The position numbers were made by a program, and so were the translations under genes. A stretch of DNA of 64,000 nt. It comes from Labrys okinawensis (GTDB lineage: Bacteria; Pseudomonadota; Alphaproteobacteria; Rhizobiales; Labraceae). How positions within the stretch are numbered: position 1 is the first letter of the stretch; each line of letters starts with the position of its first letter. Below, piece after piece: positions 53,213 through 62,665 of this stretch. A model generated the notes under the pieces. That model worked only from the letters and a program-made list of their open reading frames with translations. It ran no database searches and was not told the DNA's origin. The DNA lies in assembly GCF_002982075.1 (NCBI RefSeq), contig NZ_PUEJ01000005.1, forward strand, positions 639,291 through 703,290, given 5' to 3'.

Positions 53213-53281
53213 GACCTATCCTGTACCGAGCCATTGTGAAAGACAATGGCATCCGCACGGACGCCGAGAAGAGGTATCGCC

Positions 53282-54148
53282 ATGGAGCCCCCAAGAGCCG
53301 CCCTGCCCCAGACCGGTACGACGCTTGCCGACCGCGTCGCGGCGACCATGCCATCCCTGAGCGATGCGGAGAAACGGGCGGCCCGCGCCCTCCTCGCCCG
53401 TTATCCGACCACCGGCATGGAGACGGTGGCCCTGTTCGCCGAGAGGGCCAAGGTGAGCGCTCCCACCATTCTGCGCTTCGTGGCCAAGCTGGGATTTCTA
53501 GGCTATGCCGATTTTCGGCGTGCCCTGCGCGAGGAGATGGAGGCTCAGGCCGAATTCCCCCTGACGCGCCCCCATGCGGATGCCTCGACCTCGGCGCTCG
53601 CCGAATTCGGGGGCGCCCTGGCCGAGACGGTGCAAGGCTCGATCGCCATGATCAACGAGGCGGAACTCGCCCGTCTGGTCGACATCCTCGTCGATGAGCG
53701 ACGCCAGGTCTTTCTGCTTGGCGGCGACTTTACCGAGCCGGCCGCACGTCATCTCGAATTCCATCTGCGCAAGCTTCGCGGCAGGGTCCGACTGTTCTCT
53801 CCGGGCCTGATGCGACGCGCCGACGAACTCGCCGAACTTCGGCGCAAGGACGTCGTCATTCTGTTCGACATCCGCCGTTATCAGGCGGATACCGTGCGTA
53901 CGGCCGAGGTGGCCAGGAGCCGCGAAGCCGTAGTCGCTCTCTTTACCGACCAGTGGATGTCGGATGCCGCTCAGGTTGCCGATATCGTGCTGAGGGCCCG
54001 TGTCGACGTTCCCTCCCCCTGGGACAGCCTGATCGGTGTAATCGCCCTGGTGGAAGCCGTCGCCCTCGCCATCGACGCCCGGCAATGGCCGATTGCCAGA
54101 GCCCGCTTCGAAACCATCGAAGGTGTCCGTCACAAGCTGCTCCCATGA
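53282..54148 (+). CDS. RpiR/MurR-family regulator, 288 aa
   Basis: An N-terminal RpiR helix-turn-helix (SLSDAEKRAARALLARYPTT, then VSAPTILRFVAKLGFLGYAD) is followed by a SIS-like domain (QVFLLGGDFTEPAARHLEFH and LFDIRRYQADTV). The start has GAGG nearby. RpiR-type proteins sense sugars or other metabolites. It lies between a divergent cysteine hydrolase and the GS-like operon, both of which carry AATTACGG-type sites, so it probably controls both. Confidence 0.85.
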   Translation: MEPPRAALPQTGTTLADRVAATMPSLSDAEKRAARALLARYPTTGMETVALFAERAKVSAPTILRFVAKLGFLGYADFRRALREEMEAQAEFPLTRPHADASTSALAEFGGALAETVQGSIAMINEAELARLVDILVDERRQVFLLGGDFTEPAARHLEFHLRKLRGRVRLFSPGLMRRADELAELRRKDVVILFDIRRYQADTVRTAEVARSREAVVALFTDQWMSDAAQVADIVLRARVDVPSPWDSLIGVIALVEAVALAIDARQWPIARARFETIEGVRHKLLP

Positions 54149-54167
54149 CGCTCGTCATTTTTGCCAA

Positions 54168-54189
54168 AAATTACGGCATCTCCGCTATT
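54168..54189. promoter_or_regulatory. operator-like site upstream of the GS-like operon
   Basis: AAATTACGGC (54168-54177) is identical to 53190-53199, and CCGCTATT (54182-54189) is a degenerate inverted copy of the CCGTAATT half-site at 53205. It lies between RpiR and the start at 54262. Confidence 0.45.
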
Positions 54190-54261
54190 AACATCATCTT
54201 GTAAGAAATAATTCTCGCATGCTAGCGTTCGTCCCCATAATAACAGGGGAACGGCACGCCA

Positions 54262-55581
54262 ATGGCAACAAGGCCTGAGAGCGTCATCACGGTCTGCTGT
54301 AGCGACATTGCCGGCCAGGTCAGGGGCAAGGGATTTCCCGCAGCCGATCTGGAGAGCCGCCGTCGCTTCGGTGTCGGCTGGACCCCGACCAACGTCATGA
54401 TCAACTGCTTCGGCCGTATCCCCGCCACGCCCTTCGGTGCGGAAGGCGACCTCATGCTGGTGCCGCAAGCGGGTGGGGATATCCGCCTGCCCTATGAGGA
54501 CGGCACGCCCGCCGAGCACATCATTCTCGGCGATATCAAGACCATGGCGGGTGAGGCCTGGGATTGCTGCCTGCGCAGCCTGCTCAAGCGAGCCCTGGCC
54601 GCACTCGAAGAGGAGGCGGGCCTGCGCCTCGTCGCCAGCTTCGAGCACGAATTCTGGTACGAGGCCGGTGAGGAACGCCCGGGCGACTCTTATGCGGCCA
54701 GCAGTCTCAGAGGCATGGAGGGCTTCATCGGCTCCTTCCTGGCGGCCTTGCGTGCCAACGATATCGTCCCCGACACCTTCCTGCCCGAATATGGGCCAAG
54801 GCAGTATGAGATTACCATCGAGCCGGCGGAAGGTTTGAAGGCGGCCGACCAGGCGGTGAAGCTCCGCGAGATCTGCCGCTCGCTGGCCCGCCGCCACGGC
54901 AGCCATGCCAGTTTCTCGCCGGTGGTGACGCCGGGTATCGTCGGCAATGGCGTGCATATCCATTTCAGCCTGACCGATCTTGCCGGCAAACCAGTCTGTC
55001 ATGCCCCCGCAGGTCCGGCCGGACTGAGCGAAATCGCTGCTTCCTTCTGCGCCGGCATTCTTAGGCATGCCCGGGCGTTATGCGCCGTTACCGCGCCGAG
55101 CGTGATCTCCTATGAGCGACTGAAGCCGCATTCCTGGTCGGCCTGTTACGCCAATCTCGCCGATCGGGACCGCGAGGCGCTCTTGAGGATCTGCCCTTAT
55201 CCGGAGATCGAGGGCGTCGATATCGCCAAGCGCTACAATATCGAATATCGCGGTGCCGATGCCACTGCGAGCCCTTACCTGCAGCTCGCCATGCTGGTTT
55301 TTGCCGGCCTTTCGGGCATACGCGACACCCTGCCCGTTCCCTTCATCTCCAGCGGCGATCCGGGACGCTGGAGCACCGAGGAGCGCTCTCAGCGCGGTAT
55401 CCACGACCTGCCGCGCAGCCTCGACGAGGCCTTGGAAGCACTGGAGGTCGACAGCCTCGCCACGGCCTGGCTCGGCCCGGTGCTGACCAAGGCCTATCTG
55501 ACGCACAAGCGCGGTGAGATCGAGATGGCCGGGGATAAGGGCCTGGAAGAACTCTGCGCGCTCTATGCGAGAGCCTATTGA
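54262..55581 (+). CDS. glutamine-synthetase-family ligase, 439 aa
   Basis: This is a GS-like enzyme, in the group of gamma-glutamyl-amine or related ligases rather than GlnA itself. It has the metal Glu motif SFEHEFWY, the EYGPRQYEITIEPAEGL loop, GNGVHIHFSLTD and the RLKPHSWSACYANLADRDRE arginine region. The usual GlnA adenylylation-type Tyr motif is not evident. It heads a long operon with amide hydrolases and an ABC importer, so it may activate an imported amine. Exact substrate unknown. Confidence 0.8.
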   Translation: MATRPESVITVCCSDIAGQVRGKGFPAADLESRRRFGVGWTPTNVMINCFGRIPATPFGAEGDLMLVPQAGGDIRLPYEDGTPAEHIILGDIKTMAGEAWDCCLRSLLKRALAALEEEAGLRLVASFEHEFWYEAGEERPGDSYAASSLRGMEGFIGSFLAALRANDIVPDTFLPEYGPRQYEITIEPAEGLKAADQAVKLREICRSLARRHGSHASFSPVVTPGIVGNGVHIHFSLTDLAGKPVCHAPAGPAGLSEIAASFCAGILRHARALCAVTAPSVISYERLKPHSWSACYANLADRDREALLRICPYPEIEGVDIAKRYNIEYRGADATASPYLQLAMLVFAGLSGIRDTLPVPFISSGDPGRWSTEERSQRGIHDLPRSLDEALEALEVDSLATAWLGPVLTKAYLTHKRGEIEMAGDKGLEELCALYARAY

Positions 55582-56390
55582 TGACCTCGCCCCTGCGCAC
55601 AAGCTCGATCGGCTTGCTCACTGGCGGGGATCCGCCGCCGGTCGGCCTGCACAATGGGGAGGCCTCCTCGCCGTTCCTGATCATCTGCGACCATGCCGGC
55701 AATGCGGTTCCCGCCGCCTTGGCGGGGCTGGGCCTGCCACAATCTGAGCTCGACCGCCATATCGGTGTCGACATCGGCATTCTGGGCGTCAGCAAAGGCC
55801 TGTCCGATCATCTGCAGGCGCCCCTGATCTTCCAGCGTTATTCGCGTCTGGTGGCCGAGTGCAACAGGCGGCTCGACTCGCCGAGCTTCATGACCCCCAT
55901 TTCCGACGGAACGCTCGTGCCGGCCAACCAGGATCCAGCGGCCGATGACCGCCAGGCCCGCATCCGCGAGATCGTCGAACCCTATCATGCCGAGATATCA
56001 GGCCGCATCGACCACCGGCTGGCGGCCGGCCTGCCCCTCATCCTGGTGTCGATGCACAGCTTCACGCCCTCGCTCCGCGCCGCGCCCGCCCCGCGCCCCT
56101 GGCATATCGGCCTTTGCTATCACCACAATCGTCACTTCTCGGACCTGGTTCTCGATGAGCTGGCCCACCAGCGAGATCTCGTGATCGGGCGCAACGAACC
56201 CTATGGCGTCAACATGGCCGAGGATTATTCCGTGCCCGTCCATGGCGAGGAACGGCGCCTGCCCTATGTCGAATTCGAGATCCGCCAGGACCTGATCGCC
56301 GATGCCTCCGGCCAGGCTGCCTGGGCGGAGCGGCTCGCTCCCGTCCTGAGCGCGGCCCATGCGCGCTTGGCAATGGAGAGCGGCCGATGA
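55581..56390 (+). CDS. N-formylglutamate amidohydrolase family enzyme, 269 aa
   Basis: HutG-type amidohydrolase family: the metal motif ICDHAGNAVP, YSRLVAECNRRLDSP, and MHSFTP are present. Members hydrolyse N-formyl or other amides of glutamate. The ATG at 55581 overlaps the upstream stop (TGATG). No other Hut genes are near, so a role in histidine breakdown is not likely. It may act on a glutamyl amide made by the upstream ligase (inference). Confidence 0.8.
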   Translation: MTSPLRTSSIGLLTGGDPPPVGLHNGEASSPFLIICDHAGNAVPAALAGLGLPQSELDRHIGVDIGILGVSKGLSDHLQAPLIFQRYSRLVAECNRRLDSPSFMTPISDGTLVPANQDPAADDRQARIREIVEPYHAEISGRIDHRLAAGLPLILVSMHSFTPSLRAAPAPRPWHIGLCYHHNRHFSDLVLDELAHQRDLVIGRNEPYGVNMAEDYSVPVHGEERRLPYVEFEIRQDLIADASGQAAWAERLAPVLSAAHARLAMESGR

Positions 56391-57013
56391 TCCCCGACCG
56401 CAATGCCCCTCTCGATCCAGCCCGGACCGCCATCCTGGTGATCGACACGCAAGATGGCATCTTCAACGCACAGGCGGAGGTGACGCGTCCCCATTTCTAT
56501 CGCTCGGCACGAGACATCACGATTCCCAACATCGCGCGCCTGCTGGCCGCCAGCCGGGCCGCCGGTGCCGAGATCGTCTATACCGTCATCGCCAGCCTGA
56601 CCAGGAACGGGCGCGACCGCAGCCTCGACTACAAGCAAACCGGCTTTCATTTCGCACCCGGCAGCCCGGAAACGCATGTCATCGCCGAACTCGCGCCAGG
56701 GCCGGACGAGATGGTGCTGCCGAAGACTTCTTCCAGTCTCTTCAACTCCACCAATTTCGAATATCTCATCCGCAATATCGGGCTCGATACCATCGTGGTG
56801 ACGGGCTTCCTGACCGACCAGTGCGTCGACCACACAGTGCGCGACGGCGCCGATCGCGGCTTTCGCATGGTCTGTCCCATCGACGGCTGCACCACCGACA
56901 CGCCTGAGCGCCATGAACAGGCCCTGAGTGCCTTCAAGGGCTATTGCCGGCAGGCCAGCACCGACGAGTTGGTCGGCGAACTGGCGAGCCCGCGGGGACG
57001 CGGCGATGGCTGA
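56387..57013 (+). CDS. isochorismatase-like cysteine hydrolase, 208 aa
   Basis: The triad is Asp20 (LVIDTQD), Lys in LPKTSSS and Cys in TDQCVDHT. It is clearly related to the enzyme at 52465 (shared FNATN/FNSTN and LTRNGRDRSLD/LTQDGRDRSLD blocks). The start overlaps the previous stop by 4 bp. Paired with its paralogue it suggests two steps on related amides. Confidence 0.85.
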   Translation: MIPDRNAPLDPARTAILVIDTQDGIFNAQAEVTRPHFYRSARDITIPNIARLLAASRAAGAEIVYTVIASLTRNGRDRSLDYKQTGFHFAPGSPETHVIAELAPGPDEMVLPKTSSSLFNSTNFEYLIRNIGLDTIVVTGFLTDQCVDHTVRDGADRGFRMVCPIDGCTTDTPERHEQALSAFKGYCRQASTDELVGELASPRGRGDG

Positions 57014-57794
57014 ACCGTCCGCGCAATCCACCGCTCCCCTGCTGCGCACGGCCGATCTCACCAAGGCCTTCCGCGGCCTGGTCGCCCTGCGAAATCACGC
57101 GATCAGCGTGGGGGCGGGCGAGATCGTCGGCATCATCGGTCCGAACGGATCGGGCAAAAGCACCTTCTTCAATCTGGTAACCGGCTTCTCTCGTCCCAAT
57201 GCCGGCACGATCGAGTTCCTGGGGCAATCGATCGCCGGCCTGTCCACCGCTGCCATCGTCGAACGGGGCATCGCCCGGACCTTCCAGGGCTCGCGCCTGT
57301 TCGGCTCGCTGAGCGTGCGGGACAACGTGCTGGCCGCGGCGCAGCTTCGTCACCCCATCGGCCCGCTGGCGGCGATCGTGCGGGGCGCGCGTTACCGGGA
57401 GCGCCTGGCTGCCGCCCAACACTATGCCGATGAACTGCTCGAACTGATGGCCCTCAAGCCGAAGGCCCGGCAGCCCGCATCCGCCCTGCCCTATGGCGAC
57501 CAGCGACGCCTCGAAATCGCCCGCGCCTTGGCGACGCAACCACGCCTGCTGCTGCTCGACGAACCCGCCGCCGGCCTCGATTCCCACGAGACTCGAATCC
57601 TGGCCGGGCTGATCCGAACCATCCGGGATCGCTACGGCATCGCCGTCGTCGTGGTCGAGCACGACATGGACCTGATCATGACTCTGTGCGAGCGCATCCA
57701 GGTCCTGGCCACCGGCGAGGTCATCTGCACCGGCACCCCCGCGGAAGTGCGCAGCAACAGCAGGGTCCGGGAGGCCTATCTCGGCCATGCCTGA
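57006..57794 (+). CDS. livG: branched-chain-type ABC transporter ATPase (LivG), 262 aa
   Basis: Walker A GPNGSGKST, signature LPYGDQRRLEIARAL and Walker B LLLLDEPAAGL are present, together with the C-terminal DLIMTLCERIQVL typical of LivG. The start at 57006 overlaps the previous gene by 8 bases. It is the first of five transporter genes. Confidence 0.9.
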   Translation: MAEPSAQSTAPLLRTADLTKAFRGLVALRNHAISVGAGEIVGIIGPNGSGKSTFFNLVTGFSRPNAGTIEFLGQSIAGLSTAAIVERGIARTFQGSRLFGSLSVRDNVLAAAQLRHPIGPLAAIVRGARYRERLAAAQHYADELLELMALKPKARQPASALPYGDQRRLEIARALATQPRLLLLDEPAAGLDSHETRILAGLIRTIRDRYGIAVVVVEHDMDLIMTLCERIQVLATGEVICTGTPAEVRSNSRVREAYLGHA

Positions 57795-58521
57795 CGCCCC
57801 CTCTTCCCCCCTGCTCCGGATCGACGGGCTCGAAGTCAATTTCGGCGCGGTGCGCGCGCTCAAGGGCGTGTCCCTCGATGTCGGACAGGGAGAAGTCGTC
57901 GCACTGGTCGGTGCGAACGGTGCCGGCAAGAGCACGACGCTGCGCACGGTTTCCGGTCTGAGCCGCCCGAAGTCCGGAAGCATCAGCTTTGCAGGCAACA
58001 CCATCACGGCCCTTCGGCCGGCCGAGATCGTGCGGATCGGCATCTCGCACAGTCCGGAGGGCCGGCGCCTGTTCGGCAGCTTGACGGTAGCGGACAATCT
58101 GCGCCTCGGCGCCTGCACGCGTCGGGATCGCGCCGGCATCATCCGAGACCAGGAACGCATGTTCGCCCTGTTCCCCATCCTCAAGCAGCGCTTGGCGCAA
58201 TTGGCCGGCACGCTCTCGGGCGGCGAGCAGCAGCAGCTTGCCCTTGCCCGCGCCATGATGGCCGCCCCCCGCCTCCTCCTGCTCGACGAGCCCTCGCTCG
58301 GCGTCGCTCCGCTGCTGGTCCGTCACATCTTCGACGCGCTGGCCGAGCTCAAGCGCCAGGGCATGACCATGCTCCTGGTGGAGCAAAACATCGCCATCGC
58401 GCTCGAGCTGGCCGATCGGGCCTATGTGCTGCGCACCGGCCGGGTGGTGCTGTCCGGCAGCTCCGCCGAGCTGACCGCCAATGACCGCGTCGCCCAGGCC
58501 TATCTGGGGGCCGATGAATGA
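57787..58521 (+). CDS. livF: branched-chain-type ABC transporter ATPase (LivF), 244 aa
   Basis: Walker A GANGAGKST, signature LSGGEQQQLALARAM and Walker B LLLLDEPSLGV are seen. It overlaps livG by 8 bases and is followed by two permease genes. The shorter length and the ALVGANGAGKST form match LivF rather than LivG. Confidence 0.9.
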   Translation: MPDAPSSPLLRIDGLEVNFGAVRALKGVSLDVGQGEVVALVGANGAGKSTTLRTVSGLSRPKSGSISFAGNTITALRPAEIVRIGISHSPEGRRLFGSLTVADNLRLGACTRRDRAGIIRDQERMFALFPILKQRLAQLAGTLSGGEQQQLALARAMMAAPRLLLLDEPSLGVAPLLVRHIFDALAELKRQGMTMLLVEQNIAIALELADRAYVLRTGRVVLSGSSAELTANDRVAQAYLGADE

Positions 58522-59420
58522 GCGCCTTCGAATATATCCTCCAACAGATCATCAACGCCGTCAGCCTGGGCAGTCTCTACGCCCTGGTCGCCGTGGGCCT
58601 GTCCATCGTCTTCGGCGTGTTGCGGCTGACCAATTTCGCCCATGGCGATGTAATGATGGTGGGCGCCTTCACCACCGTGATCCTCGGCGCCGCCGGCATG
58701 CCTTTCGCTCTCGCCATGCTCTGCGGCATCCTCGCCGCCGCCCTGGCCGGCCTCGTGATCGAACGCATCGCCTATCGGCCCATCCGCAGCGCGCCGGACG
58801 TGACGCGGCTGCTGACGAGCCTGGCCGTCACCTACATCCTGGAAAATCTCGGCATCCTGGCCTTTACCTCTTCACCACGTAATTTTCCCCTGCCCGACCT
58901 GCTCAACGGCTCCTGGCAATTGGCGGAGGGCGCCATCACCTTCACCAACATCAACCTGCTCACCATCGGCCTCTCCTTCCTGTCGCTGCTGGTCCTCGGC
59001 TGGTTCATCACCCGCACCACCGTCGGGCTCGGCATGCGCGCGGCGGCCGAGGACATGTCGGCCGCCCATCTGGTCGGCCTCGACGTCAACCGCGTGATCG
59101 TGATCGCCTTCGTGGTGGCTTCCGCCTATGCCGGGCTCGCCGGCGTGCTCTGGGCGGCGCAGGCGGGCGTCGTCCAGCCCCAGATGGGTTTCACGCCCTT
59201 GCTGAAGGCCTTCGTCGCCGCGATCATCGGCGGCTTCGGCTCGATCTCGGGCGCCCTCGTCGGCGGCTACATGCTTGGGGCGCTGGAGATCTTCATCGTC
59301 GCCTTCCTGCCGGATGCCGTGACGCCCTATCGCGACGCCATCGTCTTCAGCCTGCTGATCGCCTTCCTGCTGTTCCGTCCCGGTGGCCTGCTGCAGCCCA
59401 ATCGCGAGATCAAGCTATGA
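58518..59420 (+). CDS. livH: branched-chain-type ABC permease (LivH), 300 aa
   Basis: A polytopic membrane protein with eight or more hydrophobic segments. SLGSLYALVAVGLSIVFGVL at the N terminus and AAIIGGFGSISGALVGGYML near residue 240 are the LivH signatures. Stop overlaps livM by 4 bp. Confidence 0.9.
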   Translation: MSAFEYILQQIINAVSLGSLYALVAVGLSIVFGVLRLTNFAHGDVMMVGAFTTVILGAAGMPFALAMLCGILAAALAGLVIERIAYRPIRSAPDVTRLLTSLAVTYILENLGILAFTSSPRNFPLPDLLNGSWQLAEGAITFTNINLLTIGLSFLSLLVLGWFITRTTVGLGMRAAAEDMSAAHLVGLDVNRVIVIAFVVASAYAGLAGVLWAAQAGVVQPQMGFTPLLKAFVAAIIGGFGSISGALVGGYMLGALEIFIVAFLPDAVTPYRDAIVFSLLIAFLLFRPGGLLQPNREIKL

Positions 59421-60457
59421 AAGCCGGCCTGCGCCTTCCGCTCACCATCGCCCTGGGCCTGGCGCTCGCTGCCGTGGTCGCCATCGGTGCGCCCCTTGTC
59501 CTGAGCGATTATTTCACCCGCATCCTCATCCTGATCGCGCTCAACTCGATCCTGGTGCTCTCGCTATCCCTCAGCAACGGCTTCACCGGCGTGTTCTCGC
59601 TCGGCCATGTCGGCTTCGTCGGCGCGGGCGCCTATGCCTCGGGCATTTTGTCGCTGACGGTGCAGCAGAAGGCTGCCTTGCTGCCGCATCTACCGGCGCT
59701 GCTGTCGGGCTTCAGCCTGCCCTTCCTGCCGGCCACATTGGCGGCAGGCCTGTTCACGGCTCTGCTCGCGGTGATCGTCGGCTATCCCCTGATGCGCCTG
59801 TCGGGCTATTTCGTCTCGGTGGCGACGATGGGCTTTCTCATCATCGTCAACGTCGTCCTGATCAATGCGGCCGATTTCACCCGCGGCTCGCGCACTTTCA
59901 CCGGCGTGCCGCTGCAGACCAACCTGCCCTGGGTGATGGCTTGGCTGGTGGTGACACTGCTCCTGCTGGCCCGCCTGGTCTATTCGCCTTTCGGCCGCTC
60001 GATGATGGCCGCCAGGGACGACACCATCGCCGCCGGCGCCGTCGGCATCGACGTGCTACGTACACGGCTGATCGCCTTCGTGACCGGGGCCTTCTTCGCG
60101 GGCGTGGGCGGCTCGCTCTATGCCCATTATCTCGGCTCTTTCTCGCCGATCACCTTCTACTTCGCCATGACGCTGAACCTGATCGCCATGCTCGTCCTGG
60201 GCGGCATGGGCTCCCTTTCCGGCGCCCTGATCGGCGTCGTCTGCGTCTCCCTTCTTTCGGAAGTGCTGCGCACGGCCGAGCGCGGGTTCAGCCTGCTCGG
60301 CGTGAGCGTGCCGCCTCTGTTCGGGGCGAGCCAGATCGTGCTCGGCATCCTCTTCATCCTGATCATGATCTTCCGGCCGAAGGGGATCATGGGCGACCGC
60401 GAACTGACTTTCGGGGCGACCAAAACATCGGCGAGCAGTCCATCAATTGAGAGGTGA
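59417..60457 (+). CDS. livM: branched-chain-type ABC permease (LivM), 346 aa
   Basis: The second permease, with FSLGHVGFVGAGAYASGIL near the N terminus and MLVLGGMGSLSGALIGVV as in LivM, and PLMRLSGYFVSVATMGFLII in the middle. It lies directly upstream of the substrate-binding protein gene. Confidence 0.9.
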   Translation: MKAGLRLPLTIALGLALAAVVAIGAPLVLSDYFTRILILIALNSILVLSLSLSNGFTGVFSLGHVGFVGAGAYASGILSLTVQQKAALLPHLPALLSGFSLPFLPATLAAGLFTALLAVIVGYPLMRLSGYFVSVATMGFLIIVNVVLINAADFTRGSRTFTGVPLQTNLPWVMAWLVVTLLLLARLVYSPFGRSMMAARDDTIAAGAVGIDVLRTRLIAFVTGAFFAGVGGSLYAHYLGSFSPITFYFAMTLNLIAMLVLGGMGSLSGALIGVVCVSLLSEVLRTAERGFSLLGVSVPPLFGASQIVLGILFILIMIFRPKGIMGDRELTFGATKTSASSPSIER

Positions 60458-60461
60458 CCAG

Positions 60462-61640
60462 ATGTTGACGTTGAGCAGACGCAGAACCCTCGCCCTCGGC
60501 CTGTCGGCCGCCGCCATGCTGGCGATTGCCGGCCCGGCTCTCGCCGCCGATCCGATCAAGATCGGCTATTCGGCCAATCTCACCGGCGTGCAGGCCTCGC
60601 TTGACGGGCCGATGCTGAACGGCGCCAAATTGGCGGCGCAGGAGATCAATGCCGCTGGCGGCGTACTGGGCCGGCCGATCGAGCTGGTGACCTATGATTC
60701 AAAATCGGACGCTACCGTGATCTCCACCGTCGCCAGCCAGATGATCGACAGCGACAAAGTGGTCGGCATCATCGGCTTTGCGGATTCGGATTCGGTGCTC
60801 GCCATCGGCCCCCAGGTCCAGAAGGCGGAAATCCCCTTCGTCACTCCGGGCGCCACCTCGCCCAAGCTGCCGGCCCAGCTCGGCAACGAGGTCTTCCTCG
60901 CCGCCTTCGGCGACAACGTCCAGGCTGCCGTGGGAGCCGAGTTCGCGCTGAAGACGCTGAACGCCAAGACCTGCTATCTGCTCACGGATATCGGCACCGA
61001 ATACACCACCCTGCTCTCCGACTATTTCGTCAAGGCCTATGAGCATGGCGGCGGCAAGATCGTCGGCAAGGACAGCTACAAGATCGGCGACAAGACCTTC
61101 ACGGCCCAGATCGCCAAGATCAAGGCCTTGTCCGAAAAGCCGGCCTTCATCTATGCGGCCGCCAATGCCGAGGAGATCGGCCTCATCCTCAAGCAATTGC
61201 GTCAGGCCGGTATCACCCTGCCAGTGGTCGGCGGCGACGGGTACGACACGCCCCTGCTGCTGCAGGTCGGTGGCGAGGCCGCCAACGACACCTATTTCAC
61301 CACCCACGCTTTCATCGGCGATGGCGCCAACGCCAAGGTGAAGGCCTTCATGGACGCATATCAGAAGGCCTACAACACCGCGCCCGAAAATGCCTTTGCC
61401 GCACTCGGCTACGATGCGGTGAAACTGATGGCCGATGCGATCAAACGGGCCGGTGCGCCCGAGTCCGCCAAGATCCGCGATGCTCTCGCGGCGACTTCCG
61501 GTCTCGACGGCGTGACGGGCACGATCACCTACCGCCCGAACGTCTCGGTGCCGGACAAGTCGGTCTCGGTGATCGGCGTCAAGGGCGGCAAGCTCACGCT
61601 CGCCGGCGAGGCCGCACCCTCCTTCGTCGCGGAGCCCTGA
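60462..61640 (+). CDS. livK: periplasmic amino-acid/amide-type substrate-binding protein, 392 aa
   Basis: This is a type I periplasmic binding protein of the HAAT (LivK/UrtA) family. A signal peptide with a twin-arginine-like LSRRRTLALG start precedes the mature protein (IKIGYSANLTGVQASLDGPM), with KTCYLLTDIGTEYTTLLSDY and VVGGDGYDTPLLL. The start at 60462 follows GAGGTG. The ligand is not evident; the neighbouring amide enzymes suggest an amide or amino acid derivative. Confidence 0.85.
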   Translation: MLTLSRRRTLALGLSAAAMLAIAGPALAADPIKIGYSANLTGVQASLDGPMLNGAKLAAQEINAAGGVLGRPIELVTYDSKSDATVISTVASQMIDSDKVVGIIGFADSDSVLAIGPQVQKAEIPFVTPGATSPKLPAQLGNEVFLAAFGDNVQAAVGAEFALKTLNAKTCYLLTDIGTEYTTLLSDYFVKAYEHGGGKIVGKDSYKIGDKTFTAQIAKIKALSEKPAFIYAAANAEEIGLILKQLRQAGITLPVVGGDGYDTPLLLQVGGEAANDTYFTTHAFIGDGANAKVKAFMDAYQKAYNTAPENAFAALGYDAVKLMADAIKRAGAPESAKIRDALAATSGLDGVTGTITYRPNVSVPDKSVSVIGVKGGKLTLAGEAAPSFVAEP

Positions 61641-61641
61641 C

Positions 61642-62391
61642 ATGGCCGCGCCCCTGTCCTTGTGGGAGGTCTATCGCGCCGCATTCGCCGGCGCGATCTT
61701 CACCGATCTGAGCCACGCCTTCCACCCCGGGCAGCCCCGCTTCTCGGCCTTTCCGGACGAGGAGCGCCAGCTCGTATTCGACTACCCCAAGGGCGATGCC
61801 TTCCAGGTGCATCGCTATGCCTTTGTGGGGCAATGGGGCACGCATGTCGATCCGCCGGTACATTTCATCGAGGGTGGGCGTGCGGTTGACGACCTGCCGG
61901 TCACTGAAATGCTGCTGCCCCTGGTGGTGCTGGATATCCGCGAGAAAGTCGCCGGCAATGCCGATGCCACACCGGAGCCGGCAGATGTCGCAGCCTGGGA
62001 GGAGCGCAACGGGCCCATTCCCGCCGGATGCTTCGTTGCCCTGCGCACCGGGTGGTCGAAACGCTGGCCCGACAATGAGCGCTTCTATAATCGCTCGGCG
62101 GACGGTATTTCCCATTGCCCCGGCTGGTCGCGGGTGGTGCTCGAGGAACTGTTCGAGGGACGGGGGATCGCCGCCATCGGCCACGAACAGATCGACACCG
62201 ATCCCGGCCAGGCGACGTCCAGGGGCGATTTCAGCCTCGAACATTATGTACTCTCACGCGACCGATGGCAGATCGAGCTGCTCGCCAATCTCGATGAACT
62301 GCCGGAGGCCGGCGCCTTGATCATGGCATGCTGGCCAAAGGCGAAAGGAGGTTCGGGCTTTCCAGCGCGCGCCATCGCAATCCATCATTGA
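61642..62391 (+). CDS. cyclase-family metal-dependent hydrolase, 249 aa
   Basis: PF04199-type fold of kynurenine formamidase and related amide or ester hydrolases. The metal motif is GQWGTHVDPPVHF (HxGTHxDxPxH-type), with EQIDTDPGQ towards the end and the D-L-S-H strand near residue 25. It is the last gene of the operon and starts two bases after the binding protein stop. Confidence 0.8.
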   Translation: MAAPLSLWEVYRAAFAGAIFTDLSHAFHPGQPRFSAFPDEERQLVFDYPKGDAFQVHRYAFVGQWGTHVDPPVHFIEGGRAVDDLPVTEMLLPLVVLDIREKVAGNADATPEPADVAAWEERNGPIPAGCFVALRTGWSKRWPDNERFYNRSADGISHCPGWSRVVLEELFEGRGIAAIGHEQIDTDPGQATSRGDFSLEHYVLSRDRWQIELLANLDELPEAGALIMACWPKAKGGSGFPARAIAIHH

Positions 62392-62665
62392 TTTCCGACA
62401 GGTTCGGTCTCGTGCCTGCCCTGCCAAAAGCATTCCGACGGACCGCGCTCAACTCATTCCAGGCGAGTATTCACATACGAAATCCGTCCGCACGATATCG
62501 CTTCCCCACGAAGACAGGCATTTCACGCCTAGCTTGACTTCACAAGCCAGCACTTCGACACACACTGCACTTACCTGACCCGTCGCACTCGAATCCATGT
62601 GACCGCACAACCATTCCGTGCTAGCCTATCCTTAGGTAATTTTGCCTGATACGCCTGGAGTGAAC

